Source: Gammaproteobacteria bacterium
Lineage (GTDB): Bacteria > Pseudomonadota > Gammaproteobacteria > UBA1113
Direction: 5' to 3'
Assembly: GCA_021773295.1 (NCBI GenBank)
Contig: JAJFKI010000073.1
Location: 1 to 54,781, forward strand
Length of the DNA: 54,781 bases
Shown: one piece after another, positions 8,701 to 18,071 of the stretch
How the letters are laid out: the number at the start of each line of letters is the position of its first letter
Position numbering within the stretch: position 1 is the first letter of the stretch
Translations under genes and position numbers: made by a program
Notes under the pieces: generated by a model
What the model was told of the DNA's origin: nothing
The model's input: only the letters and a program-made list of their open reading frames with translations
Databases searched by the model: none

Positions 8701-11700
8701 GCTGAGGTACTGTATCAGTAGACAGCAACTCTCTCGTGGGGTGCCCTTTATTCAAAGCGCTAGCAAGCTGTGTGGATGCTGCTTGCATTGCTGCGTCATC
8801 CACTAAACTTGTAACAAGCGCTTGTAACTCACTATTTTCTTTTAACAAGGGGAGTGTCGAGCGCAAATCACCACCATTAAGTTGCGCCGCAGCAGCCAAT
8901 TGATCATGGACAATCCCATAGGCGGCTGGTGTCAAGCCTTCACTATTTTCAAAAGACTGAGCACCATAACTCATTAGCAATTCAATAAATGCCACGCGCC
9001 CATCTTTCGCCGCCATGTGTAAGGCACTATTATCATCTGCATCAGTTAAATTTGGATTCGCTCCTAAGCTCAACAATTCAACGGCATAATCAAACCACCC
9101 TCTTTCAACAGCGGTGTTTAATTCCGGCTTACCCTGATAATCAAGCTGATTAACATCGGCGCCATGCCTTATACAAAATAATCGTAAATCAAGTGGCGCA
9201 TTCACTGAACCCACAGCTTCACTACTAAGAAACGAATACTCAACAATGGGATACCCTCGCAAAAGCTGCCAAAGCGAAACCAAATCATCTCTTGTTTGCC
9301 AAGCCATGAAGTCTAATGCTTCCCTAGTGTAAGTTCTTCGGTTAAAATTAACGCCTTTCTTAATTAAGTATTTCACTAAATAAATAGTTTCTGCGGTCCA
9401 TTGATTCTTACCTATACTAGTGCTGACGAGCCTTATTAGTGATCTTTGGATGCTTTCCCAATTGATAGCGCCGAGTTGCTCTTCAAATAAGTCAATCACA
9501 TTAAAACTGCGTGTTTCTAGTGCCAAGGTAATGGCATTTTTACCATATTTATTCGTAGCATAAATATCGGCACCATGCTTTAACAAGAATCGTACCTTCG
9601 CTATCTCTATTGACCAAGATTTCGGAATAGCGAAACGTGTATTGGGAAATAATAAATGCGACAAGGTGTTGTCATCATAATAGCGACACTTTATATCTAA
9701 GGGAACATGTTTATGCAATAATTTCCATAAAGAAACATCCCGCACATGACAAATGAGAGGACGTTCAGAAATGGAATCTAATGCTTCGTGCTGATTAGGA
9801 TACTTAACGTCTTCAATGCTTCTATAATGCCCTGCGCATACTGTATAGGGAAATCTATCCTCGTGATTATCTGCTACTAATTGCTTCATTGAAGCTGTTT
9901 GACTAACTTCGAAATCATATCGAATGTCATCTAATTTAGCTTTAAAGGCTTGATAACGTTTAAGTAGGGGTGCGCAAGCTGCTTGTATCTCAATCTTTTT
10001 GACCTTAGTAAGATACGCTAAATGCCCGATACTCAAAGAAACCCGCCGCAGTAATACATGTAAGCAATCAGCAACATCATGTTTAAGACAATAAGCAATC
10101 GCCGTTAAGCCTTGCTCATCTTTGTATGTAGGACAGGCGCCAAGCTCTAATAAACAAGCTAGCATCTTGGCTTTGCCTGCTTTAGCGCACTTTATCAGTT
10201 GTGAGCCATCAACGCGCGCGCCTGCGGCGACTAATGGCGCCACTATAGCAACATGGTTGTGTTCAATCGCCATGTCGATTAATGAAGGGCCTGTAACCAA
10301 AAGCAGATTAAGATCATCAATATAGTGTTTTAGCGTTTCATCTGCGATCAATGCCTTAAGGCTCGCAAGATCATTACTCATAACACTCTGGGCAAGCTTA
10401 TTTAGCAATGCTCTGTATTGCTGTAACCATGCACAAGCCTCATCTGAACATTCTTGAATAACTGTCCCAAACACCTCACGACACTGTTGTCGTCCCAGAT
10501 GAAAGGTATTAGTTAAGAGCTTTTGTTCTGGATCGCTAAAGAAAAATGGCTTTTTGTCGTTTTCATAACGTGCTAACGCTTGCTTATAAGCAGGGTTTTG
10601 TGGATGCATTAATGTTACAAATTTGGCAAGATTAAACCCCATGGCTTGCCAAGCTTCAGACTGGCTAAACATATCTTGATAAACAGTTTGTAAAAATAAT
10701 CTTCCTAATGCTAAGTTGGGCACCTCAGGAAAATCTGTTTGCATCTTAGTTAAGATTATTTTCCGCTGAGCTTCATCCATTTTTTTCTGTGCTTCTGCTA
10801 AACATTCCTCAGCCATTTTATAAACTTGTGTCTCCTGGATGAGTGGGCGCATACTTTGATTTAAGGCAAAATACACTTGCATCTCTAAGTCATCTGGCGT
10901 ATCGCCAGCACGCTTATCTCTAATTTTTTGTAAGGTATTACCCGCGAATCTTTGTCTAAATTCATTATCGATAAGGACTTCCATGAGTGATTGTACTTGC
11001 TCTTTTTGAGACTCATTTTCTAAACTTATCTGTAATGAACGAGCCAGCTCAATTAGGCGATTAATAGCTGCTGGTGATGATGTGAATAATAAGAGAGACA
11101 CATGATAAACATCATGAATCGAAAACCCTAAGCGACCACACTGAAAACCATCTGCTTCATCATGCTCGAAACCTTCGCATGGAAAGCTCATTCCAAAGGG
11201 ATGCTCGCCTTTAGCATGCATTGTGGCCACCGAATCGGCATCATCTTCACCAAACCGTGGAATCAATTGCCGTTTCTTATCTGGCGCTAATTGATCTAGC
11301 ACTGTTTGAATAATGGTAAAGGAAGGTACGATCACTAATAAACGACCATCGGGCTGGCGAATGGGGATAAACAATTTAAAATCAAGTTCACGCAAACGAT
11401 TAAACATCGCTGCTGCTTTTTCTTTGCTATCAATCGTAAACGTCATAAAGCTGCGTTCTGATGCGGGCACATCCCCGTTAAGTAACGCAACCATAATGGC
11501 ATCAAGGTTCTCTTTATCAAACGTATCGTCGATGCCATGAAAGCTTTGCAAGGTGAGAAACTTGGTTAACATCCTGCGACTATTCACATCTTTAGGCTTG
11601 AGTTGATAAAAACGCACATTTTGGCGATGCTCATCAGGATAATCCGCCAAGGCAGACCAATTTAAAATGATAGAGGTAAATTGCGCTAAGGAAAGCTGTT

Positions 11701-11911
11701 CATGCTGATAAGCCGACAGGGCATAATAAGGGAAATCAAGATCAGAGAAAATCGGCGCATCAAATTTAGCATCGGCTATTGCCGCCACCAATTCAGCCTC
11801 TTTCACCGCAAATTCAGGCGCTGCCTGACGCGCTTCTAAGGCCGCTAACATTACCTCAGCATTACGAAAAACAGGGGAACTTGCTAAATCTCTCATCTCA
11901 TGGAACCTCAT
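5747..11911 (-). CDS. giant ankyrin-repeat protein with internal duplication, putative effector
   Basis: A 2,054-residue protein with ankyrin repeats. Clear units include HGADIYATNKYGKNAITLAL near residue 783, GANPNLTDADDNSALHMAAK near 950 and GANPNELSFDGQTELAIAIK near 1917. The two halves are homologous: PASERSFMTF near 144 answers PASERLFISF near 1160, and APLDLRLFCIRHGAD near 900 answers APLDIRQFCIEQGAN near 1912, a constant offset of about 1,010 residues. The C-terminus is low complexity, with runs of serine (AASSSSSSSSSAYASSSSQL). No signal peptide or membrane span is evident. Ankyrin proteins of intracellular bacteria often bind host proteins, so an exported effector is inferred but not shown. 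There is no good ribosome site for ATG 11911; ATG 11896 (MRDLAS) is an alternative. It is transcribed toward recG. Confidence 0.85.
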   Translation of the reverse strand: MRFHEMRDLASSPVFRNAEVMLAALEARQAAPEFAVKEAELVAAIADAKFDAPIFSDLDFPYYALSAYQHEQLSLAQFTSIILNWSALADYPDEHRQNVRFYQLKPKDVNSRRMLTKFLTLQSFHGIDDTFDKENLDAIMVALLNGDVPASERSFMTFTIDSKEKAAAMFNRLRELDFKLFIPIRQPDGRLLVIVPSFTIIQTVLDQLAPDKKRQLIPRFGEDDADSVATMHAKGEHPFGMSFPCEGFEHDEADGFQCGRLGFSIHDVYHVSLLLFTSSPAAINRLIELARSLQISLENESQKEQVQSLMEVLIDNEFRQRFAGNTLQKIRDKRAGDTPDDLEMQVYFALNQSMRPLIQETQVYKMAEECLAEAQKKMDEAQRKIILTKMQTDFPEVPNLALGRLFLQTVYQDMFSQSEAWQAMGFNLAKFVTLMHPQNPAYKQALARYENDKKPFFFSDPEQKLLTNTFHLGRQQCREVFGTVIQECSDEACAWLQQYRALLNKLAQSVMSNDLASLKALIADETLKHYIDDLNLLLVTGPSLIDMAIEHNHVAIVAPLVAAGARVDGSQLIKCAKAGKAKMLACLLELGACPTYKDEQGLTAIAYCLKHDVADCLHVLLRRVSLSIGHLAYLTKVKKIEIQAACAPLLKRYQAFKAKLDDIRYDFEVSQTASMKQLVADNHEDRFPYTVCAGHYRSIEDVKYPNQHEALDSISERPLICHVRDVSLWKLLHKHVPLDIKCRYYDDNTLSHLLFPNTRFAIPKSWSIEIAKVRFLLKHGADIYATNKYGKNAITLALETRSFNVIDLFEEQLGAINWESIQRSLIRLVSTSIGKNQWTAETIYLVKYLIKKGVNFNRRTYTREALDFMAWQTRDDLVSLWQLLRGYPIVEYSFLSSEAVGSVNAPLDLRLFCIRHGADVNQLDYQGKPELNTAVERGWFDYAVELLSLGANPNLTDADDNSALHMAAKDGRVAFIELLMSYGAQSFENSEGLTPAAYGIVHDQLAAAAQLNGGDLRSTLPLLKENSELQALVTSLVDDAAMQAASTQLASALNKGHPTRELLSTDTVPQLALLAMTLGQINTQQFYTTLIQWRYFHAYGEHMQNVQVHVCDRNDTGAWQHLLPFLTQEHLTNQLGQTAWTASLNTFPHEALVAIFKKMSDPTIPASERLFISFDIDPRLVKLPASWGSYRPKQLLAPQKIADTSLYRVIIPSITLLQTITASIDASESLVPVMQMLSQGEKASALCNHAYPLILTYPSGESVADSQKSVGHLFANLETIHKKQLSPIKPMIKQVLPVLTAAGISQEDIEAIFFNFELRSLRSDMTSVKCWHANTQHYQYSAEEQLMILLTECVLMNTVYEKMLAEQRSQVVLMALAKLFGVDETAKLERKKVDAHRIISVLVRHFNKHEPDGFKMNTFLDLALPARYENSEGLISDHVASPVLHMAKVEYTRYVSAALVKDSFVACGQIIFATMNALAEASDCDFAFESLYQRNTTQLSSAVETRNIAALTKLLTSNRFKRIVINPLQVPVQGMPIIHYMIENQCIDLLNVFISSDYPLLPEHLTYAVKQQHTAMVKFMLDQGLSPFVLDEKGLTPVAYCLERGDTETLYLFLQRIVIGINYLHHLKKKEVAVHPKCLQIMHDYYGFIKELQAMMNNYGMVDDIRVSKIIQLSAYNDHRFNLNIFLDAAQEKDYSDYPFPDSKLEEPLLCRLHASEVRTLTDRCSVNFHLQTSNGKNLAHYMLTTIGNLAKFSPSFSGVIGFSNACSNATETLMEFIGMGVSPAEEDNNGYSAITQANNLEDKTLYRQLKAKAGSSLAPSLQNVLFQIMLNKNTWAADDIKRFKAIITAGYDLNKPVLIEEKEEGINMPAFSMWGVSTAKYAIRTVWSRLRGRPIYGSVPLKICEIAIYTTLDAPLDIRQFCIEQGANPNELSFDGQTELAIAIKREWFDYAKQLLAKGADPIMPDSNGVTAKQIAMTMPDRKYIALIDSHLHTHVTALAVKTVKQSWHPSQVVSAKTEFFRREEEQPPIAASSSSSSSSSAYASSSSQLPHR

Positions 11912-11993
11912 TCATAGTCAAGGAGGCGAGATTGTATCAAAGCGTGTTCAAATATACAACAACACAGCCCTAATACTCACAAAAAACTACAAA

Positions 11994-12090
11994 GCAACTG
12001 CGACATCCGTAGGGTTTAGGGGCAAATAAAGCGCAGGAGACAGGAGGTCGACGAGCCATTGCCCCTAAGCCCTACGGATGTCGCAGTTGC
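11994..12090. repeat. 97-bp palindrome with 32-bp arms
   Basis: The arm 11994-12025 (beginning GCAACTGCGACATCCGTAGG) is the reverse complement of 12059-12090 apart from two or three positions, around a 33-base purine-rich centre containing GGAGACAGGAGGTCGACGAG. It lies between the divergent ankyrin and DUF2252 genes. It is GC-richer than its surroundings and has no open frame, which suggests an inserted palindromic repeat. Confidence 0.7.
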
Positions 12091-12112
12091 CTCACACCTA
12101 TGCTAAGATAAT

Positions 12113-12129
12113 TCCTTAATATTTAAGGA
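12113..12129. promoter_or_regulatory. 17-bp dyad, possible operator
   Basis: TCCTTAA (12113-12119) and TTAAGGA (12123-12129) form a perfect palindrome with a 3-base centre, ending 24 bases before the ATG of the DUF2252 gene. The position suits an operator or a small hairpin in the leader. No known regulator site is recognised. Confidence 0.35.
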
Positions 12130-12153
12130 TAATCTTGATACTAGCAGGGAAGA

Positions 12154-13284
12154 ATGAGTAAGAAATTCGAGCAATTAGATGACGCCGTGAAAGTGCTATT
12201 ATGGCATTTGCCGTGGGATGAAAGTGAAAAGAATCAGCCAAAATTACTCTCACCGGAAAAAGGCCCTTATTTCTATTTTCGCCGTAGCAAGTCTCCTTTG
12301 CATGAGCGTTTAACACAACTGATCGATTATCGTAGCATCCCCAATGTATTTATTCATGGCAGTGCTCATATTGATAATTATGCCAAGACGCAATTTGCTG
12401 CAGGGATGGTGGATTTTGATAGGGCTTATCTCGGGCCTTATGTGTGGGACATCGTTTGTGTGTTGATGGCGATTCATTTGAGAAACCCCAAACATTTTCA
12501 CAAAGCTCTCAATAAAGACATCAGTGAACAGTTTCAGCAAGAATACATTCATCATTTTAAACATCCCGAGTTAAATTATAAAACCTTTGCACCGTTAGAC
12601 AAAGTTAACGTCAAATCCTGGGAAGAGAATATTCATAATTATTTAAAGAGTGGGAAAAAATGGGCGAAGCAATTGTCCTCAGAGAATTTATCAGATAATG
12701 ATCCCTTTGCCACATCATTGCTTGAGGAGTTTATACACCATCACCCCCTTAAAGATAGCTTCAAGAATTATAAAATTAAAACCGTTGCTTTTGGCAATGG
12801 CTCTTTTGGGCGTAAACGTTATTTGTATATTTTAGAAAAGAAAAAAAGCGGACCTGTGATTATTGATATTAAACAAACTAAAAATTATAGCGCCATGCCT
12901 TGGAACTTTATGAAATGGTATCGTAATCCTTTTACTACTGACGGGCAGCGATTATTAGAAGCGTGTAAATACTATGCGCCTAAGTTTGCTGAGAAAGAAA
13001 GTTATGCCTTGGTGAATGGAGTCGATTACTGGGGACGAGAAGTCCCTATTCTCAATCGCAAGCCTGACAAACTATTTGATAAAGACAAACAAATTGCCTT
13101 TGCTGTTTCAGCAGGTAGTCAATTGGGTCGTGGGCATCGCTTGTCGCTGTATGAAATTGAACAGGATGATTTCTTAAAACAGTTTACACAATTAATGCCA
13201 GAGGTTGTTAAGATCACTAATGTATTACTAGAAGAAACCATGGCAATGTGGGAAGAATACGTTAAACGTTATGGTGACACATGA
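12154..13284 (+). CDS. DUF2252 family protein (kinase-like fold)
   Basis: A 376-residue cytoplasmic protein of the DUF2252 family. Seen: the HGSAHIDNY motif (residues 68-76), equivalent to the family's GDxHxxN loop; VDFDRAYLGPYVWDI (86-100), equivalent to its DFDxxxxGPxxWDL motif; KIKTVAFGNGSFGRKRYLYIL, resembling a glycine-rich nucleotide loop; and late ALVNGVDYWGREVP and GRGHRLSL blocks. These resemble the catalytic and metal loops of aminoglycoside-phosphotransferase-like kinases, so phosphotransfer to an unknown substrate is inferred. It is the first gene of an overlapping operon (4-base ATGA overlap with the MFS gene) followed by a 5-oxoprolinase. The start is preceded by AGGGAAG. Family assignment is good; function is unknown. 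Confidence 0.82.
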   Translation: MSKKFEQLDDAVKVLLWHLPWDESEKNQPKLLSPEKGPYFYFRRSKSPLHERLTQLIDYRSIPNVFIHGSAHIDNYAKTQFAAGMVDFDRAYLGPYVWDIVCVLMAIHLRNPKHFHKALNKDISEQFQQEYIHHFKHPELNYKTFAPLDKVNVKSWEENIHNYLKSGKKWAKQLSSENLSDNDPFATSLLEEFIHHHPLKDSFKNYKIKTVAFGNGSFGRKRYLYILEKKKSGPVIIDIKQTKNYSAMPWNFMKWYRNPFTTDGQRLLEACKYYAPKFAEKESYALVNGVDYWGREVPILNRKPDKLFDKDKQIAFAVSAGSQLGRGHRLSLYEIEQDDFLKQFTQLMPEVVKITNVLLEETMAMWEEYVKRYGDT

Positions 13285-14474
13285 AAGCTGATTTAAAAGC
13301 AAAAATAACCGTTGTCACGTCTTGGTATGCTGCTAAATTCTCCAGAGATATTTATTTGCCATCACTACCCGCTATTATGATAGCCCTAGGGACGACGCAA
13401 AGCATTATTCAACATACTGTGGCAGTTTACTTTCTAGCATTAGGCTTATCTCGTTTTATCTTCGCGCCACTATCTGATATTTTTGGGCGCAGAATAATTA
13501 TTTTGTGGACAGTGCCTCTTTATGTTGCAGGCTCAATTCTTTGTTTTGCAGCTGTTAATATGCCAGAATTTATCATCGGCCGTTTGATGCAAGGCTTTGG
13601 TATTGGTTGTGTGACCGCCATTGGCCGCGCCATGGTGAACGATCTTTATAGTAAAGAAAGAACCACAAAAGCCTTAGCTTATCTTAGCATAACTGCCGTG
13701 TGGGCACCTGCCATTGCCACAGCTTTGGGTGGTTTTATTCAAGTAAATTTTGGTTGGCGAGTGAATTTCTTATTTTTAACCCTTGTCGGGGTTGCTTTGT
13801 TTTTACAATGCTATTTTGTACTGCAAGAAACAAATAAAGATATGCTAGAGAGAAAAAATATACTATTAGACGTGCTTGATACCTATCGCCAATTGATTAC
13901 TAGCCGCTATTACTGTCGTTATTTATTGACTTATAGTTTCATCTTTGCCGGCACAGTAGTTTACTTTACGGAATCACCCTTTATATTCATTCATGTCATG
14001 AAAATATCGCCGCAAATTTATGGCTACTTTGCGTTCGGTACTATTTCCGGTATGTTAATTGGCAAACTCATTGCCGCCAAAGCCACAGATTATTTTTCCG
14101 TCGATAAAGTGATCATGATTGGTTTATTTTTTGGATTAACTGCAGGATTAATCATGCTGGAATTAGCAATTCAATCTGGTCTGAGCGTCGTTAATATTCT
14201 CGGACCCACCATTCTTTATTTTGCAGCCCTTGGCGTATTATCACCAACCAGTAAAGCGGCTTCGATGGGCACCAAGCGTGGTACCGCTGGTAGCGCTGCG
14301 GCTATTTTTGGTTTAGGGCAAGGTTTGGCATCGACTTTCGCGGGTATGCTTGCTGCGCGGTTGCATGACACGACGGGTAAGCCGTTGGCAATGGTGTTAA
14401 TTGGACTCAGTTGTTGTGGGATTATTAGTTTTTTGATCTTGCAAACAAGAACTAAGACACATGCAACAAAATAA
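13281..14474 (+). CDS. MFS transporter, Bcr/CflA-like drug efflux family
   Basis: A 397-residue, 12-span major facilitator. Seen: DIYLPSLPAIM at the first span, LSDIFGRRIII (the conserved loop 2-3 motif), GRLMQGFGIG in span 4 and SPTSKAASMG near span 10, in the Bcr/CflA drug:proton antiporter arrangement. It resides in the inner membrane and would export a small molecule using the proton gradient. It overlaps the DUF2252 gene by 4 bases and the 5-oxoprolinase gene by 14 bases, so translation of the three is likely coupled and the substrate may be related to their chemistry. That link is inference; the subfamily is clear but no substrate can be read from sequence. Confidence 0.88.
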   Translation: MKADLKAKITVVTSWYAAKFSRDIYLPSLPAIMIALGTTQSIIQHTVAVYFLALGLSRFIFAPLSDIFGRRIIILWTVPLYVAGSILCFAAVNMPEFIIGRLMQGFGIGCVTAIGRAMVNDLYSKERTTKALAYLSITAVWAPAIATALGGFIQVNFGWRVNFLFLTLVGVALFLQCYFVLQETNKDMLERKNILLDVLDTYRQLITSRYYCRYLLTYSFIFAGTVVYFTESPFIFIHVMKISPQIYGYFAFGTISGMLIGKLIAAKATDYFSVDKVIMIGLFFGLTAGLIMLELAIQSGLSVVNILGPTILYFAALGVLSPTSKAASMGTKRGTAGSAAAIFGLGQGLASTFAGMLAARLHDTTGKPLAMVLIGLSCCGIISFLILQTRTKTHATK

Positions 14475-17400
14475 AAAACAATGGCAGTTTTGGATTGATA
14501 GAGGTGGCACCTTTACTGATGTCATTGCTAAAACACCTGCAGATGAATTAATCATTCATAAATTACTCTCAGAAAATCCCTCGCACTATGAAGATGCTGT
14601 GGTTCAAGGTATTAAAGACTGTTTGGCTTCTGAGAATATTGTTAGTGATGATATATTAATGATAAAACTCGGCACAACAGTTGCCACCAATGCATTGCTA
14701 GAACGAAAAGGAGAGCCTACCTTATTAGTCACGACAAAAGGCTTTAAAGATGCGCTAAGCATTGGTTATCAAAACCGGCCTGAAATTTTTGCTTTAGATA
14801 TAAAGCTACCTAGCATCATACATGCTGAAGTCCTAGAAGTGGATGAGCGCATGAATGCTACTGGTGAAATTATAAAACCACTAGAGCTTAACACCTATCG
14901 CGAAAAGCTTGAACAGTATTATCAAACAGGCTTTCAATCCGTCGCTATCGTCTTTATGCATAGTTATTTGAATGCCAGCCATGAAACAGCCATGGCACAA
15001 CTTGCGGCTGATATTGGTTTTAGCCAAATCTCTGTCAGTCATCAAGTGAGTCCGTTACCAAAAATTATTACCCGTGGTGATACCACCGTGGTCGATGCTT
15101 ACTTATCACCCGTGTTAAACCGCTACATCGGTGACATCACAACAACCTTGCCAAAAACAACGTTACAATTGATGCAATCTAATGGTGGCTTATCTGATGC
15201 TATTAATTTTCATGGAAAGGATAGCATCCTTTCCGGCCCTGCCGGTGGTGTGATTGGCATGGTACACACCGCAAAGACGGCAGGCTTTGAGCATGTAATT
15301 GGCTTTGATATGGGAGGAACCTCTACCGATGTCAGTCACTATTGTGGTGAGTATGAGCGTGTGTATGAAAGTACTATTGCCGGAACACGTTTATCCTCAC
15401 CCATGTTAAATGTACATACCATTGCTGCTGGTGGTGGCTCCATTGTGTATTACCAACACGGTCGCATGCAAGTTGGGCCGGAATCTGCTGGTGCCTATCC
15501 TGGTCCGGCCTGTTATGGTAATGGTGGGCCATTGACAGTGACAGACTGCAATGTACTACTGGGCGCTATACCTGAAACAGCATTACCCAATGTATTCGGT
15601 AAAAGTGGTAAAGATCCCATCAATAAAACCATTGTGATACAGCTATTTGCCTCCCTTGCCAAAAACGTTAATCATGAAAATAATACTTCCTTATGTCCTT
15701 ATCAATTAGCAGAAGGCTTCATCAACGTTGCTGTCAACAACATGGCCAATGCTATTAAAAAAATCTCAGTGCAGCGGGGTTTTGATATTCAAGATTATGT
15801 GTTGAATTGCTTTGGCGCTGCCAGCGGGCAACATGCTTGTCTTGTCGCTGAAGAAATTGGTATTGATAAACTATTAATTCATCCCTTTGCTGGGGGACTG
15901 TCAGCGCTAGGGATTGGTATCGCTGATCAACGCATGATGAAGTCATTGGCTATTGAAAAGACATTAACAGATGAGCGAGTTAATGAATTAAAACAGCAAT
16001 ATCAACAATTAGAAAAAAGTTTACAGTCACTCTTTAAACAGAACACGGCTTCTCTTAATTTTAATCAGTATGTACATTGCCGTTATAAAGGCTCGGATAC
16101 TAGCATTGAATTAAGCTATGAAGAATATGATAAGCTGTTACAGCAATTTGAGAAAAAGCATTTAAGACTATTCGGTTTTTTTGATGCTAGCAAGAGGATT
16201 ATTATTTCCAGCATCAGTGTCGAAGCAATTTCAACATCGGAGAATAGTCGTTACCTTAACAACATTCGTATTCCGTCCGTAAAGAAAACTATAATTTCTC
16301 ATCAACTTTTTATCGACGGAAAATTTGTTGATTGTCCTGTCTATCAACGACATGATTTACAACATGCTATTACTGGACCCGCTATTGTCATCGAACCAAC
16401 AAACACCCTTGTCATTCACAAACATTGGCAAGCGTGCTTATTAGCCGACGGACAACTATTGCTCGAAAAGACCAACGCTAAGAAAAATGAAACCATTGGA
16501 ACGGCACGCTCACCCATTCTATTAGAAATTTTTAATAATCAATTCATGTCCATTGCCGAACAAATGGGTGTTGTGCTAAGACAAACGGCCTACTCTGTTA
16601 ATATCAAGGAGCGCTTAGATTTTTCCTGCGCTATTTTCACCAAAGAAGGTGAACTCGTTGCTAATGCGCCACACATCCCGGTGCACTTAGGCTCGATGAG
16701 TGAAAGTGTAAAGTATATTCATCAGCAACATCATCATCGTTTAAAAAAAGGCGATGTCTTTATGCTAAATAGTCCCTATTGTGGTGGCACTCACTTGCCA
16801 GATATAACAGTAATAACGCCCGTGTTTACCGAAGATGGTAAAACGCAATTATTCTATGTGGCGTCTCGTGGACATCATGCCGATATCGGCGGCATTACAC
16901 CAGGCTCTATGCCCGCAGAAAGTCATCATATCGAAGAAGAAGGAATTTTAATAGAAGACGTACAATTAGTCCGTAAGGGAATATTTCTCGAAGAGGCTGT
17001 TAAGCAATTATTTTCATCCTCAAAATACCCCGCAAGAAATATCCAGCAAAACATTGCCGACTTGCAAGCTCAAATCGCCGCCAATGAAAAAGGCCGTCTT
17101 GCATTGCACCACTTAGTTGGGCGTTACGGCTTAGCGACAACACAAGCTTACATGAAGTTTGTTAAAGATAACGCTAGAGAAAGTGTGATTCAACTAATTC
17201 CCAAGATGAAAGCTGGTGCCTTTCATTGCGCTATGGATAATGGTAATGTAGTCGCCGTAAACATAACGCCTAATAATGATAACACGCTCACGATTGATTT
17301 TAGCCAAAGTAAAACCGTTAACCCTAACAGTAATTTTAATGCGCCCGTCGCTGTAGTAAAAGCCGCTATATTATATATCTTGCGCTGTTTAATCAAAGCA

Positions 17401-18054
17401 AATATTCCTCTAAACTCCGGTTGTTTAGATCCCGTTAATTTAATCCTTAACTGTGATTTTCTCGATCCAAAATATCCTGCCCCAGTAGTTGCCGGCAATG
17501 TAGAAACGTCACAAGTCATTGTCGATGTCTTATTCGCCGCTTTAGGCGTCATGGCTGCTAGCCAAGGCACTATGAACAACTTCACCTTCGGTAACGCACA
17601 GTATCAATATTATGAAACCATTTGCGGTGGTGTGGGTGCTGGCATACATTGGCCTGGCGCCAACGCTGTTCATACGCATATGACGAATACCCGCTTAACC
17701 GATCCGGAAATATTAGAAGCGCGCTTCCCGGTACGTTTGCAATCCTTTGAAATAAGAAAAGACTCTGGCGGTAAAGGTCAGTACAATGGCGGCGATGGTG
17801 TCACTCGAAAAATACAATTCCTAGAACCGATGAGTGCTACCATTCTTTCCAATCGCCGTAAGACTAAACCCTTTGGTTTAAAGGGTGGAGGAGCTGGCAT
17901 GCCTGGTATTAATTATGTGATTCGTCATAATGGTATTAAAGAGTATTTAGGTGCTACCGCAACTGTGTCACTGGACTCCGGTGATGTTTTTGTTATTGAA
18001 ACGCCAGGTGGAGGTGCTTACCAGCTTATACAGGGTGCAATTTCAGAATTTTAA
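14461..18054 (+). CDS. 5-oxoprolinase / hydantoinase A-B fusion protein
   Basis: A 1,197-residue fusion of hydantoinase A-like and B-like domains, the architecture of ATP-dependent 5-oxoprolinase, which opens 5-oxoproline to glutamate. Seen: WIDRGGTFTDVIA at residues 11-23 (nucleotide-binding start of HyuA), LGTTVATNALLERKGE, DMGGTSTDVS with AAGGGSI downstream, and in the second half PHIPVHLGSMSES, LNSPYCGGTHLPDIT and SRGHHADIGGITPGSMP (HyuB metal and active-site region). The length fits the fused eukaryote-like form. It is the last gene of the DUF2252-MFS operon, and a 20-bp palindrome arm begins 17 bases after the stop. A related hydantoinase or acetone-carboxylase-like activity cannot be excluded. 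Confidence 0.9.
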   Translation: MQQNKKQWQFWIDRGGTFTDVIAKTPADELIIHKLLSENPSHYEDAVVQGIKDCLASENIVSDDILMIKLGTTVATNALLERKGEPTLLVTTKGFKDALSIGYQNRPEIFALDIKLPSIIHAEVLEVDERMNATGEIIKPLELNTYREKLEQYYQTGFQSVAIVFMHSYLNASHETAMAQLAADIGFSQISVSHQVSPLPKIITRGDTTVVDAYLSPVLNRYIGDITTTLPKTTLQLMQSNGGLSDAINFHGKDSILSGPAGGVIGMVHTAKTAGFEHVIGFDMGGTSTDVSHYCGEYERVYESTIAGTRLSSPMLNVHTIAAGGGSIVYYQHGRMQVGPESAGAYPGPACYGNGGPLTVTDCNVLLGAIPETALPNVFGKSGKDPINKTIVIQLFASLAKNVNHENNTSLCPYQLAEGFINVAVNNMANAIKKISVQRGFDIQDYVLNCFGAASGQHACLVAEEIGIDKLLIHPFAGGLSALGIGIADQRMMKSLAIEKTLTDERVNELKQQYQQLEKSLQSLFKQNTASLNFNQYVHCRYKGSDTSIELSYEEYDKLLQQFEKKHLRLFGFFDASKRIIISSISVEAISTSENSRYLNNIRIPSVKKTIISHQLFIDGKFVDCPVYQRHDLQHAITGPAIVIEPTNTLVIHKHWQACLLADGQLLLEKTNAKKNETIGTARSPILLEIFNNQFMSIAEQMGVVLRQTAYSVNIKERLDFSCAIFTKEGELVANAPHIPVHLGSMSESVKYIHQQHHHRLKKGDVFMLNSPYCGGTHLPDITVITPVFTEDGKTQLFYVASRGHHADIGGITPGSMPAESHHIEEEGILIEDVQLVRKGIFLEEAVKQLFSSSKYPARNIQQNIADLQAQIAANEKGRLALHHLVGRYGLATTQAYMKFVKDNARESVIQLIPKMKAGAFHCAMDNGNVVAVNITPNNDNTLTIDFSQSKTVNPNSNFNAPVAVVKAAILYILRCLIKANIPLNSGCLDPVNLILNCDFLDPKYPAPVVAGNVETSQVIVDVLFAALGVMAASQGTMNNFTFGNAQYQYYETICGGVGAGIHWPGANAVHTHMTNTRLTDPEILEARFPVRLQSFEIRKDSGGKGQYNGGDGVTRKIQFLEPMSATILSNRRKTKPFGLKGGGAGMPGINYVIRHNGIKEYLGATATVSLDSGDVFVIETPGGGAYQLIQGAISEF

Positions 18055-18071
18055 ATAATCTGCAATCAATA

